This document shows positions 48,879-57,752 of a stretch of 64,000 nucleotides of DNA, piece by piece. Position 1 is the first letter of the stretch. Each line of letters begins with the position of its first letter. The notes beneath the pieces were generated by a model. It was not told where the DNA came from and searched no databases. It saw nothing but the letters and a program-made list of their open reading frames with translations. This DNA comes from UBA2336 sp965227265 (lineage in GTDB: Bacteria; Bacteroidota; Bacteroidia; Cytophagales; Cyclobacteriaceae). Position numbers and translations under genes: made by a program. The stretch spans positions 3,224,001 through 3,288,000 of the forward strand of contig OZ245738.1 in assembly GCA_965227265.1 (NCBI GenBank). Direction: 5' to 3'.

Positions 48879-51107
48879 ATGGGGCGTTTGAGTATTTCTT
48901 TTTTTCTCCTGTTTTCATTCACCAGTCTTTTTTCACAACCCGGTGGTAACCCGGGGGGAAATCCCGTTTCCGGGACAATCGATCACTGGGAAACTTTAAT
49001 ACAAGCACCCGAACAATGGCGTTATTTTCTGGGGTCGATGTCGCCTCCGGCTGTTGAGCCTTCTTCTTCCTGGAGAACAATATCCTTTAACGATACAGAC
49101 TGGCTTCAAGGACCTGGTGGTTTCGGATATGCGGATGACGATGACGCTACAATCATTCCGCAAGTGATGTCGGTATTTATGCGGAAGAAGTTTACCATCG
49201 TTGACCTGACAAAGATTGAATCAGGAGTGTTGAGTGTTGATTACGATGATGGCTTTGTTGCGTACCTCAACGGAACAGAAATCGCACGTGCGAATATGGA
49301 TGGCAAAGGTCAGTATCCCGCCTACACATCAAACTCTTCTGGTTTTGGTGATGAGGGTATTGTTGATCCGCTTCCTTTTATAGTTTCAAAGACTGTACTA
49401 CAAAATCTTTTAATGCAAGGTGAAAATGTACTGGCAATACAGGTACACAATGAAAATGCAACCTCAAGTGATTTAACCTCTAATGTTTATTTATCGGTTG
49501 GCATTAATGATGCCTTCACTAACTATCAGCCAACACCAAGCTGGTTTCAGCCACCGCCTGAAGATGTTCCCTTTACATCTTCCGATTTGCCAATCATTAT
49601 TATTAATACAACAGGCGGTCAGCAAATACCGAATGATCCTAAAATTACAGCTACGATGGGCGTAATCGATAATGGTATTGGTAATCGCAATAACCTTACC
49701 GACCCCTTCAACAATTATAATGGACACATTGCGATTGAAACACGTGGTGAATCTTCACAGGATTTTCCAAAAAAATCTTACGCGCTCGAAACACAGGACG
49801 CTGAAGGAGAAGATATAAATGTAGAGCTGTTAGGCTTCCCGGCTGAGAATGACTGGATTCTATATGCGCCCTACACCGATAAAAGCATGATGCGGAACGA
49901 GCTCACGTTTAAGTTTTCACGTGACATCGGGCGCTATGCTTCGCGCACCCGCGCCTGTGAGGTTATATTGAACGGAGATTACCAGGGGATTTACACCCTG
50001 ATGGAAAAGATTAAGGTCGACAACAACCGTGTTGACATTGCCTCGCTTAATCCGGATGAAATCTCGGGTGATGATCTTACCGGTGGTTATATTTTACGGG
50101 TTGATAAATGGGATGACAATGATTATCCTTTTTGGAGCTCGGGCGGTATAGATTTTCAATACTTCGATCCGCAAGGCGAAGAGTTGGTAACACAACAGCA
50201 GACTTACATTAAGAATTTTATCGGCACCGTAAATGCATCCATCAGCGGAAGCGGCTTTGCCAATCCGGAAACAGGATATGCAAAATATATTGATGTGCCA
50301 TCCTTTATCGACAATATGCTTATCAGCGAACTGGGGTTAAATGTTGATGGCTATCGCTACAGCACCTACATGTATAAAGACAAAGACAGCAATGGCGGTA
50401 AGCTGGTACTGGGGCCGTTATGGGATTTTAATCTTGCCTATGGAAATGTTGATTACAATGATGCTGTTGAACAACCCGCTTCCGGCTGGCTTTATAATGA
50501 CTTCCGGGTTTCCTGGTTCCCAAGATTAATACAAGATGTTACGTTTAAAAACAAGATGAAAACCCGGTGGAAATCATTGCGCGAAAACGAATTGAGCACA
50601 GCGCGGATTATTTTTCTGATCGATTCCATGGCTTCGAGCCTGGCTGAATCACAAGTAAGAAATTACCAGCGTTGGCCCATTCTCGGAACGTATGTTTGGC
50701 CTAATCAATATGTTGGTAATACCTATGCCCAGGAAGTTGCCTGGCTGAAAAACTGGATCATCGCCCGGGCTTACTGGATGGATACCAATATGCCGGGAGT
50801 AATAATTATTGAACCAGATCCGGTAACGGGTGTAGACGATGAGTTTATTCAGGAAGGAATCTCTGTTTACCCAAATCCCGGAAGAGATGCCTTCGTATTT
50901 GAATGGCTAAATCCTGCTAACGAACCGTGTCAGGTACAGATTGTTGACCTGCTCGGGCAGGAAGTTTTCTCCAGTTTACAAAAAGGATCTCTGCTTACCT
51001 GGAAGGGTGAAACCGTAAGCGGTAAAAGTGTTCAACGCGGAATGTATATTGTGAGTATAAAAAATTCACGGGGCGCACGCGTTGTAGCTAAGCTGGTTAA
51101 GGAATAA
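48879..51107 (+). CDS. CotH-kinase domain protein with T9SS tail
   Basis: 742-residue secreted protein. Signal peptide (SISFFLLFSFTSLFS); a beta domain at about 30-200 (WRTISFNDTDWLQGPGGFGY); a CotH domain at about 260-600, with ALETQDAEGEDINVELLG, YAPYTDKSMMRNELTFKFSR and LNGDYQGIYTLMEKIKVDNNR; a C-terminal sorting domain SVYPNPGRDAFVFEW...GMYIVSIKNSRG typical of type IX secretion type A substrates. CotH kinases phosphorylate surface proteins; here the activity is inferred. The 3' end overlaps the convergent exbD by 11 nt. Confidence 0.92.
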   Translation: MGRLSISFFLLFSFTSLFSQPGGNPGGNPVSGTIDHWETLIQAPEQWRYFLGSMSPPAVEPSSSWRTISFNDTDWLQGPGGFGYADDDDATIIPQVMSVFMRKKFTIVDLTKIESGVLSVDYDDGFVAYLNGTEIARANMDGKGQYPAYTSNSSGFGDEGIVDPLPFIVSKTVLQNLLMQGENVLAIQVHNENATSSDLTSNVYLSVGINDAFTNYQPTPSWFQPPPEDVPFTSSDLPIIIINTTGGQQIPNDPKITATMGVIDNGIGNRNNLTDPFNNYNGHIAIETRGESSQDFPKKSYALETQDAEGEDINVELLGFPAENDWILYAPYTDKSMMRNELTFKFSRDIGRYASRTRACEVILNGDYQGIYTLMEKIKVDNNRVDIASLNPDEISGDDLTGGYILRVDKWDDNDYPFWSSGGIDFQYFDPQGEELVTQQQTYIKNFIGTVNASISGSGFANPETGYAKYIDVPSFIDNMLISELGLNVDGYRYSTYMYKDKDSNGGKLVLGPLWDFNLAYGNVDYNDAVEQPASGWLYNDFRVSWFPRLIQDVTFKNKMKTRWKSLRENELSTARIIFLIDSMASSLAESQVRNYQRWPILGTYVWPNQYVGNTYAQEVAWLKNWIIARAYWMDTNMPGVIIIEPDPVTGVDDEFIQEGISVYPNPGRDAFVFEWLNPANEPCQVQIVDLLGQEVFSSLQKGSLLTWKGETVSGKSVQRGMYIVSIKNSRGARVVAKLVKE

Positions 51108-51602
51108 CCTGTGCTATCAATTCCTTGTCTTCAGGCTCCAGGTTCAACATCGCATAATTGGCAATATCAGCAATTACAATTTCATCCAGCACATCCACAA
51201 GATTCTCGTAACGCGACCGATCGGAAGCTTTTATAAAAACATACAAGCCTTTTATTTGTGCATTCTTTTGCGTCAATAGCTTACGGACCCCGGAACGTGA
51301 AAAATCAGTTGTACTGATTTCACCTCCTGGCATACCCATATACCAGTAAACTTTATTGCTTTCCGCGAGAACAAGGTTAAAACTTTATCAGCATTTACAT
51401 CCGTTGGTTGGCTTGTCTCATCTTGCACAGGTTGTTTGATTGCCATCTCCTGACGTTTCATCAGGGTAGTAGTCATCACGAAAAATGTCAAGAGCAAAAA
51501 AGCGAGATCGACCATCGGTGTCATGTCGATACGTGGTGCAGATCGTTTTTGTTTATGCTTACTTCGGGAGGGTGATGAATCCAGCGCAGCCATAATTCTC
51601 AA
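51097..51602 (-). pseudogene. exbD: Biopolymer transporter ExbD, frameshifted
   Basis: Two frames together make one ExbD: the N-terminal frame (51602-51372 in sense) has RSAPRIDMTPMVDLAFLLLTFFVMTTT with the membrane helix and the Asp of the proton channel, then runs into VNADKVLTL. The next frame supplies VLAESNKVYWYMGMPGG, then the periplasmic domain ending EDKELIAQVIP. Restoring one base near 51373-51377 joins them. ExbD uses the proton force with ExbB to power TonB. No exbB adjoins. Whether the frameshift is real, an assembly error or recoded is unknown. Confidence 0.8.
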
Positions 51603-51668
51603 AGGTTTGTTTTCTAAAGGAATCCGAACCTGGAGAATAAGTCACGCTACAGTAGGTAAAGATTAGAA

Positions 51669-52130
51669 TTACTTTTGCGACATAATGATCAGGCCGCTGA
51701 TCTTAAGACCATCATCTGTTTTTGACAAGATGTAGAAATTGGTTTCCCGGGCCACTTCTTTACCGGCAGCATCATAGTTCTTCCAAAGAACCTTACACGT
51801 AGTAATTTTTTCAGAGAGCTTATCTTCTTTAATAATTTCAGATGTTGATTTTTTTATTCCCTGGTCAGCATAGGGTTTTACACCTCGTTTCCAAAAGGCC
51901 TCAACTTCTTTCATTTTGCTAACCTGCTGAATTCCCTCATCGGAATACACCGTTAATGGGACCTGGTAAAAGGAAGAAATTTTTTCAGGCGAATACGTTA
52001 ACAGGGCTTCACCATAACCAGTAAAAAATGATTCAGTTGTGTCAAATTTCATAGCAACTTGTTTTGAATTATTATGGTCGCAGCTGGAAATCAGCAGCAG
52101 CGATACCAGTAATGCTAAATGGTTTCTCAT
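51669..52130 (-). CDS. Lipoprotein with SnoaL/DUF4440-like fold
   Basis: 153 residues. Lipobox SSCDH after MRNHLALLVSLLLI; body with AMKFDTTESFFTGYGEALLTYSPEKISSFY and a C-terminal NFYILSKTDDGLKISGLIIMSQK, the shape of NTF2-like (SnoaL/DUF4440) proteins. No catalytic motif visible. Envelope-attached, likely monocistronic; the role is unknown. The next gene downstream is the frameshifted exbD. Confidence 0.72.
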   Translation of the reverse strand: MRNHLALLVSLLLISSCDHNNSKQVAMKFDTTESFFTGYGEALLTYSPEKISSFYQVPLTVYSDEGIQQVSKMKEVEAFWKRGVKPYADQGIKKSTSEIIKEDKLSEKITTCKVLWKNYDAAGKEVARETNFYILSKTDDGLKISGLIIMSQK

Positions 52131-52212
52131 TTAACTATTACCTTAAAATGAAACTCATTCAATCCATTCGTGGATTTCACAGAATATAAGATTATCAAAA
52201 GAGGCTTATAAA

Positions 52213-52287
52213 TTAAGCGCGTTGTTTTTTCTCCGGGATGGTGAGCAGCAGTGCGGCTCCAATCATCAAAAATATTGCGGTTCCCAT
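52213..52287 (-). CDS. Possible tiny membrane protein, 24 residues
   Basis: Small frame beginning MGTAIFLMIGAALLL and ending TIPEKKQRA: one hydrophobic stretch followed by a basic tail, the pattern of small membrane proteins. It lies in the 290-bp gap between the SnoaL-like lipoprotein and the cyclophilin gene. No RBS or homology can be shown; it could be chance. Confidence 0.2.
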   Translation of the reverse strand: MGTAIFLMIGAALLLTIPEKKQRA

Positions 52288-52420
52288 ATCACATTTCGTT
52301 TATATGCAGATCAGTTGCACGAACAATGCCATGGTTATAAAATAGATCAAAAACGATGATTTGAAGCTGCCAACCTGCGATTTACGTTGAGATTGCTCCC
52401 CAAAATGTGAGAGTGTAGAA

Positions 52421-53107
52421 CTACTGGGAGGCTTGGGAAAGTGTGATTTTAAGTGGAATCTTTTTTGAAGGCCCTTCAGTTCCCGGAAGCTGCATTTTGG
52501 CAATTTTTTCAATCACCTCAATTCCTTTTGTTACTTCTCCAAACACCGTGAATTTTTGATCAAGGTCCATCGATCCTCCTTGTGTTTTATAAACTTGCTG
52601 CTGTTCAGCGGTAAGGTGCAATCCAAAGTATTTCATTTCAGTATTCAGATAATCCTGTGTGTACCGACTTCCATGAATAATAAAAAACTGTTCGGCTGAT
52701 GATTCCATATCAGGATTGTTATCGATTACCCGTGCCATCGAAAGTGCGCCTTGCTTATGAATGTACTTTGCGTTGAACTCTGCTGGTATGCGATACGGTA
52801 ATTGCAGGGTTGGCTCTCCGCCCTGGATCATAAACTCATACACCACCCGATAAAATTCAGCATCATCGAAATTTCCGTCTTTAATCAGCTTAACAAAATT
52901 TGCCCGATGTAACGGAGTTTCATCGTACAGTTTCAGCTTCATGTTGCCGTAGGCAGTCTCAATCAAAACTTCATTCTCCGGATTATCCTTAGCGTATTGC
53001 ATAAGCGCTTCGCGCACATTTTGTTGGGTGATGGTTACACTTTTTGGTTCGCAGGCTGAAACGATCAATGCAACCAGAAATAATAAACAGGATGTTCTCA
53101 TTGCCAT
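52421..53107 (-). CDS. Cyclophilin-type peptidyl-prolyl isomerase lipoprotein
   Basis: 228 residues. Lipoprotein signal ends in VSAC (MRTSCLLFLVALIVSAC), so it works in the periplasm or on the outer membrane. Cyclophilin core: ETAYGNMKLKLYDETPLHRANFVKLIKDGNFDDAEFYRVV, MIQGGEP, and AEQFFIIHG, DLDQKFTVFGEVTKGIEVIEKIA. Several residues of the CsA site differ from human CypA, usual in bacterial forms. Start at the ATG 53107 or 53101, both before the signal; longer starts have no support. Confidence 0.9.
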   Translation of the reverse strand: MAMRTSCLLFLVALIVSACEPKSVTITQQNVREALMQYAKDNPENEVLIETAYGNMKLKLYDETPLHRANFVKLIKDGNFDDAEFYRVVYEFMIQGGEPTLQLPYRIPAEFNAKYIHKQGALSMARVIDNNPDMESSAEQFFIIHGSRYTQDYLNTEMKYFGLHLTAEQQQVYKTQGGSMDLDQKFTVFGEVTKGIEVIEKIAKMQLPGTEGPSKKIPLKITLSQASQ

Positions 53108-53135
53108 AAAGGTAACAGATTTCAATTTTTGCAGA

Positions 53136-53510
53136 CTATTGATCATTCCGGTTAACCATAAACATGGCCGTAGGTACAAACCGTTTGAACAACTCATCTT
53201 TTAACGATTCTTCAACGGATAATGAACGAATAGCGTTGTTCATACATTCCAGCCAGGCTACGGCATCATCATCGGCAATCGGGTGCGGTAAATGCCGGGC
53301 ACGCAATTGCGGATGACCATATTGGTCAGAATATAAAGCCGGTCCTCCCAAAAACTGAGTAAGAAACAAACGTTGCTTTTCCTTGATCACATCTTTGTCA
53401 CTTTTAAAAAGATGACTGATCTGTTCATGCGCAAACACAAGATCGTAGAAACGATCTACTAATGTTTTGATATTATCTTCCCCGAGCCGTTCAAAAAGTG
53501 TTGGTTGCAT
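53136..53510 (-). CDS. Group II-type truncated hemoglobin
   Basis: 124-residue heme protein of the 2-on-2 globin fold. LVDRFYDLVFAHEQISHLF matches helices A-B with the B10-region aromatic, and GGPALYSDQYGHPQLRARHLPHPI holds the proximal His (ARHLP); the C-terminal MNNAIRSLSVEESLKDELFKRFVPTA is the G-H helix region. Such proteins bind O2/NO and often defend against nitrosative stress. Cytoplasmic, 28 nt upstream of the cyclophilin start. Confidence 0.92.
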   Translation of the reverse strand: MQPTLFERLGEDNIKTLVDRFYDLVFAHEQISHLFKSDKDVIKEKQRLFLTQFLGGPALYSDQYGHPQLRARHLPHPIADDDAVAWLECMNNAIRSLSVEESLKDELFKRFVPTAMFMVNRNDQ

Positions 53511-53536
53511 GCAGTTGTCTTGTAGGTGGATCTGTT

Positions 53537-54379
53537 TTACTCAAGTTTAAACTTTACGGGTATCGTATAGCCTACTTTTACAGGTCTTCCTTTAACAAGC
53601 GCAGGATTCCAGCGTGGAAAGTCCTCGAACTTCTTCAGTATCTTTTTTTCAAACACCGAACCATCGGGTGTAATTGGTCTGCACTCCATAACCTGGCCGG
53701 TTTTATCAATCACAAAATGCATGTAAACAACTCCTTCCTTTTCGGCCAATTGAGCAAAGATGGGATAGCGCATTCTTTTCGAGAGGTTGCTAAAAAAGTT
53801 TTGCATGCCTTCTTTTGGCTCGGCCGGTTTATCTACGCTCACATAAAGTGTATCGTGTTCATGCGCGCGTTTGATATAGCTTTCGTCTTTGATTGAATCG
53901 GCATAAACAATTATCAACGTATCAATTTCTGTTTCACACGCTATCTTTATCCGACCCGTTCCGTTTATAAGCTCAGGTGCATCCGCATATCCCCATGCCT
54001 GTGCATACCGGACTTGCTTGTCTGCAACAAAAAATTGCTCCTGCGGATTGCCCGATTCCTTGTATTCGATAAATTCTCCGCGCAAGGCTGCAAAGTATGG
54101 CTTGTAGAAAAATACGGAGCTCTCATTACGCGCATACCGGATAAACTCGTCTGATACTTTGCGATCAGCGCTTCCATGAATAGTACCACGCATCACTAAA
54201 ATTCCCGCACCGTGATCTTCAAAGCTGGTAGTATTGCTTGCTGTATTGAACGTATACCTGCGTTCGTAGTCTGTTTTCTTTTCTTCTGCTAACGCAAAAT
54301 ATTTATCAAAGTGATGAACTTCCTGTGCGGCCGTAAGAAGTGTACTAAAGCATGTAAGAAGAATAAAAATGTATTTCAT
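53537..54379 (-). CDS. Energy transducer TonB-domain protein
   Basis: 280 residues. Signal peptide MKYIFILLTCFSTLLTAA; a long middle domain (about 25-180) without the usual Pro-rich spacer or N-terminal anchor; the C-terminal TonB domain (about 195-280) with AQLAEKEGVVYMHFVIDKTGQVMECRPI and WNPALVKGRPVKVGYTIPVKFKLE. Without a membrane anchor it may be a periplasmic protein using the TonB fold rather than a true energy transducer. Close to the frameshifted exbD but not in one operon. Confidence 0.85.
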   Translation of the reverse strand: MKYIFILLTCFSTLLTAAQEVHHFDKYFALAEEKKTDYERRYTFNTASNTTSFEDHGAGILVMRGTIHGSADRKVSDEFIRYARNESSVFFYKPYFAALRGEFIEYKESGNPQEQFFVADKQVRYAQAWGYADAPELINGTGRIKIACETEIDTLIIVYADSIKDESYIKRAHEHDTLYVSVDKPAEPKEGMQNFFSNLSKRMRYPIFAQLAEKEGVVYMHFVIDKTGQVMECRPITPDGSVFEKKILKKFEDFPRWNPALVKGRPVKVGYTIPVKFKLE

Positions 54380-54400
54380 AAGTTTAAATACTCCAGACGA

Positions 54401-54973
54401 TTATTTCTCCAGCGAGCTCATCTTTACATATCCGAGCTTCATCTCATCTTCCTTTACGCCTGTAATTGGGTAAAGCTCTACCCTATATTTTTGTTTGAGT
54501 GCCGGAGCCAGCACATCATCAATCTCGTATAAATCATCTACATCAACACCATACTTGTCATCAATGTGTGAAGTGCCGGTTTTGCCAAAACTATGGTTCT
54601 TATAAAAGAACGTGTCTTTCGCTTCGCGGAAGGCAGCAGCGCGATCATCTTTGACCGTTAGCACCACATAGTGCTGCTCTTCAAATTTATTTTCCTGGTA
54701 GCCACCGAGGTTGATGAAGAAAAGTTTCTTCTTCGCTGCACCCGGATTTTCAGGCTGATCTTTCGGAACAATTACGACTTTATAATTCTCAACGATTGTT
54801 ACTTCACGCCAGGCATCAATGTGAATGCGTTCAGGTTCAGGCCAAAAGGCTTTCATGTCGGCCGCGAGATCTTTTAAGGATGTACCGATCCCAAAGAAAA
54901 TATCATGCTGTTCAATATGCCGGCCCGGTGGTGTTGCACCCAGCATGATCATGAAAAGTTTCAGGTTTTCCAC
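54401..54973 (-). CDS. DUF1543 domain protein
   Basis: 190 residues. LFMIMLGATPPGRHIEQHDIFFGIGTSLKDL opens the protein and is the DUF1543 signature; FFINLGGYQENKFEEQHYVVLTVKDDRAAAFREAKDTFFY repeats the theme. Unknown function; no signal peptide. GTG start at 54971-54973. It is 21 nt upstream of the TonB-domain gene, so they may be co-transcribed. Confidence 0.88.
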   Translation of the reverse strand: MENLKLFMIMLGATPPGRHIEQHDIFFGIGTSLKDLAADMKAFWPEPERIHIDAWREVTIVENYKVVIVPKDQPENPGAAKKKLFFINLGGYQENKFEEQHYVVLTVKDDRAAAFREAKDTFFYKNHSFGKTGTSHIDDKYGVDVDDLYEIDDVLAPALKQKYRVELYPITGVKEDEMKLGYVKMSSLEK

Positions 54974-55066
54974 TTCATCAATGTTTACTGCAAGATATTG
55001 AATTCACACCACAGCGCATTGGCTCTAAAAGGCAATCTTACCGATACAGGAAAAGTGATTTCAGCA

Positions 55067-55534
55067 TCAATATTCGCGCAGCTGTCCGGGTGGGCGTGGC
55101 GGAAGAGGCTTGAAGTTTTCAATCGCTGTAATTTCCAGCAAGCGTGAAAAACTTTGTGCAAGTATGTCGCCATTGATCGCTTTGAACTCCTGCCGGATGG
55201 TGGTGGTTCCTTCTTTATCAATCTTCTCCGGGCGATATTTATCATAAAACTTACTGGAAAACGAAAAGCCGCCTGGGATCTCACAATCCAGGAAGGTGAA
55301 GTACCGTGTATTACCAGGGTCGAACCAAACGTAAAGGCCAACTTCATAATCGTGTAGCCGACCGTAAATGCCATTGACATCCTTTTGAAAACCGGAGTCC
55401 AGCAAAGCTTTGATGGGTGGCGATACAAAAAATTCTTCCGTAAGCTTCTCACTTTTTTTATTTGCTCGGACAGCCCAGAAGCCGAAGGCTATGAAGCCTA
55501 TCAATACGATTGCGATGAAGATGTAAAGTGTCAC
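55067..55534 (-). CDS. Single-pass membrane protein of unknown function
   Basis: 155 residues. One N-terminal helix (TLYIFIAIVLIGFIAFGFWAV) followed by a soluble domain with YEVGLYVWFDPGNTRYFTFLDCEIPGGFSF and a Pro-rich C-terminal end (KPLPPRPPGQLREY). No known family. GTG start. It is 38 nt downstream of the lipoprotein gene 55573-56019 on the same strand. Confidence 0.7.
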   Translation of the reverse strand: MTLYIFIAIVLIGFIAFGFWAVRANKKSEKLTEEFFVSPPIKALLDSGFQKDVNGIYGRLHDYEVGLYVWFDPGNTRYFTFLDCEIPGGFSFSSKFYDKYRPEKIDKEGTTTIRQEFKAINGDILAQSFSRLLEITAIENFKPLPPRPPGQLREY

Positions 55535-55572
55535 GCGTATATAAGATGTCTTTCCGGTAGCTATTAAGAACT

Positions 55573-56019
55573 CTAATAAGAAGTTCGGTTGAGCTCACGC
55601 GTAAGCTTGTAAATTGTTCCAGGGCCGCCAAGCAAAGGAATGTCACCCAGGTATTCAAGCCACAGCTCATTGTCCTTATGATGGATAATCGAAAACTCCA
55701 TATTCCATACACCTTCCTTTAGCAGTAGCTTATCATCAGCTTGTTCCAGCTTACCCTTGTCTGTTTTTTTAAAGTCATACCGGGTGGCATCTTTCCAGAT
55801 TACGGGAACGTATAAGCCGTTATTCTTAATCTGGATACTTTCGGCATACACACCGAAAATACTCTCCCCGGTTGTAACATTTCTTACTGAACCATCGGTA
55901 TACACAGCTTCATACGTTGCCCAGATGCCCGTGAGGTCAGCCGGAATGGAAGCATTAGGCTCATCGCTTGAGCAAGCAGAAAATGCAACAACCAAAGCAA
56001 AAATGAGGAGACGTTTCAT
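55573..56019 (-). CDS. Lipoprotein of unknown function
   Basis: 148 residues from MKRLLIFALVVAFSACSSDEP, with lipobox FSAC. The body is a small beta fold (TGIWATYEAVYTDGSVRNVT, DNELWLEYLGDIPLLGGPGTIYKL) resembling lipocalin-like or extracellular sensor proteins, without a firm match. The frame extends upstream to 56049 but the ATG at 56019 starts the lipoprotein signal. Confidence 0.7.
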   Translation of the reverse strand: MKRLLIFALVVAFSACSSDEPNASIPADLTGIWATYEAVYTDGSVRNVTTGESIFGVYAESIQIKNNGLYVPVIWKDATRYDFKKTDKGKLEQADDKLLLKEGVWNMEFSIIHHKDNELWLEYLGDIPLLGGPGTIYKLTRELNRTSY

Positions 56020-56091
56020 AAGCAGGCGTTTATACTGATGAAGATACAATTAATTAATTATTGTCTAGTAGAAATGTATACCGTACTGGCA

Positions 56092-56676
56092 TTAAAAATC
56101 TCCCTCAATGTCAAGATTATATTTGTCGAGTAGCCCCGTTAACCCGGAAACTGCAAACCGTGCTTTCTTCATTTTGTTGAACTCCGGATCGATACTGAAA
56201 TTCAATGCCGTGCGGAAATCTGTTTTCTCTAAAATCGTGTTTGAGAATTTTGCATTCAACAGATCACACTTGTCAAACATTGTGCCCGACAAATCTGTTT
56301 CGGTAAAGTCTGCCTCTTTCAATGAGCAGCTTGTAAAAATTGTCTTCTTCAGCTTCGTGCCATAGAATGTACAGTAATCCAGCACCGATTCGGTAAACGT
56401 AAACGAGAACATGAATTTGCTGCAGCGAGTAAAATCTACACCCAGCATTTTGCAGCCGATGAACACAGCATCCTGAAAACCGGTACCGGTAATAACGGCC
56501 ATCGAAAAATTACACTGCTTAAACGTGCACTCGGTAAACGAATTCCCACTGAGGATGCTTTTGGTAAAATCGCAATTGATAAACTCACACTTCACGAACT
56601 CGCGGTTGTCGAGTGGTTTTTCTACGTAGTTGACATTGGAAAATGTTTTGTTTTCGTGGAGGATTGGCTCGCTCAT
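56092..56676 (-). CDS. Pentapeptide-repeat protein, Qnr/McbG-like
   Basis: 194 residues from MSEPILHENKTF. Repeats with the A(D/N)LXX rhythm run from about residue 17 to 160 (CEFINCDFTKSILSGNSFTE, CKMLGVDFTRC, ADFTETDLSGTMFDKCDLL), then a C-terminal DPEFNKMKKARFAVSGLTGLLDKY typical of McbG-like members. This right-handed beta-helix mimics DNA and can protect gyrase from toxins such as quinolones or microcins, but whether this one does is inference. Start selected at 56676 because the upstream extension has no repeat. Confidence 0.85.
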   Translation of the reverse strand: MSEPILHENKTFSNVNYVEKPLDNREFVKCEFINCDFTKSILSGNSFTECTFKQCNFSMAVITGTGFQDAVFIGCKMLGVDFTRCSKFMFSFTFTESVLDYCTFYGTKLKKTIFTSCSLKEADFTETDLSGTMFDKCDLLNAKFSNTILEKTDFRTALNFSIDPEFNKMKKARFAVSGLTGLLDKYNLDIEGDF

Positions 56677-56833
56677 ACGGCAAGATACTGGCAAATTCAT
56701 TTCACGCTGTTCGTCTTTCCGAAATTGCATTTTTTTGCCGTTTGTTTCCGCAACGAAGCGTGCAACACCGCAACAAATCATACGGTATCTATATAGTATG
56801 TATGCCGGATCCCTGCCAATGGCCAGGGCTTTG

Positions 56834-57301
56834 TTACCGGGAATCGCGGGAGCTGGTTATGGAGACTGAGGCCGGCAGTCCTGCGAACAACTCGGCTTTT
56901 AGTGATTCATAATTCCGGTAGAAGACTTTACTGATTGTAAGCCAGCGGTTATCGTTTGTCCGGAGGTAGATTTTCTCCCAAGTTAACCACATGATCGGAT
57001 GCTGGATCATAACTACAGTGATCTTGTCGTAGGGAATGACCAACGTGGTAAAGTTTTTTGCTGATACCTGACGCTGGGCATTATCAACAATAACTCTAGG
57101 GGGATAAGTAAAAGCGAACGCGAGACAGAAGAAGGTAACTATGATGCCAAAAAAGGAAAAGACGATCCCCAAACCTCCGCCCTCGCGCCAGATTACTGAA
57201 CCGATACAGAGGAACGTGAATACTGCCAGCGGGATGCCTGCCAGCACCATCAGTATTTTAACAGGAATGAATATGTGGCGAAACCTTCCTCTCATAACCA
57301 T
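56834..57301 (-). CDS. Two-helix membrane protein of unknown function
   Basis: About 155 residues. N-terminal MVMRGRFRHIFIPVKILMV leads into a membrane helix (VLAGIPLAVFTFLCIGSVIW) and a second helix (LGIVFSFFGIIVTFFCLAFAF), then a PH-like soluble domain (RVIVDNAQRQVSAKNFTTLVIPYDKITVV) as in bacterial PH-domain membrane proteins. Several near ATGs (57316, 57301, 57295) make the exact start uncertain. Confidence 0.65.
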   Translation of the reverse strand: MVMRGRFRHIFIPVKILMVLAGIPLAVFTFLCIGSVIWREGGGLGIVFSFFGIIVTFFCLAFAFTYPPRVIVDNAQRQVSAKNFTTLVIPYDKITVVMIQHPIMWLTWEKIYLRTNDNRWLTISKVFYRNYESLKAELFAGLPASVSITSSRDSR

Positions 57302-57368
57302 TACCAAAGTTGTCAAAAAAATGACTTCTTTTTAAACAACAAAAGCTGCGCGATGCGCAGCTTTCATG

Positions 57369-57454
57369 TACCCAGGACGGGACTTGAACCCGTACAGTTA
57401 TTACTAACCACAGGATTTTAAGTCCTGCGTGTCTACCAATTCCACCACCCGGGC
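57369..57454 (-). tRNA. tRNA-Leu (anticodon TAA)
   Basis: Minus-strand sequence begins GCCCGGGTGGTGGAATTGG, with an anticodon stem CAGGA/TCCTG around loop CTTAAAA (anticodon TAA), a long variable arm expected for Leu, a TTCAAGT T-loop and an acceptor pairing GCCCGGG with CCTGGGT. CCA is not encoded. Confidence 0.95.
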
Positions 57455-57548
57455 GGGTTTCAATTGCGAATTTCGCTTCACGAATTTCGAATTGACGGTG
57501 GTTAAATAAAAAAGTGTGAGGTTGAGCCCACACTTCTTCTTTTAAACC

Positions 57549-57622
<74 letters not shown>

Positions 57623-57752
57623 TTGTTTCCAATTTCGAATTCCCGGTTGCGAATTGCGAATTTGGCTGCTCCCGCAATTCGAAATGTTACTTCCGAGATT
57701 GGGAACCCCTAAAGGGAGTGCAAATTTAACGCCCCCTCCTGAATTTCCAAAT

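Noticed and set aside
51273..51602. Programmed -1 frameshift in exbD
   Set aside because: The heptamer T TTA ACC lacks the AAC needed for a classic slip, and no downstream pseudoknot is evident, so recoding is not claimed; an error or pseudogene is more likely.
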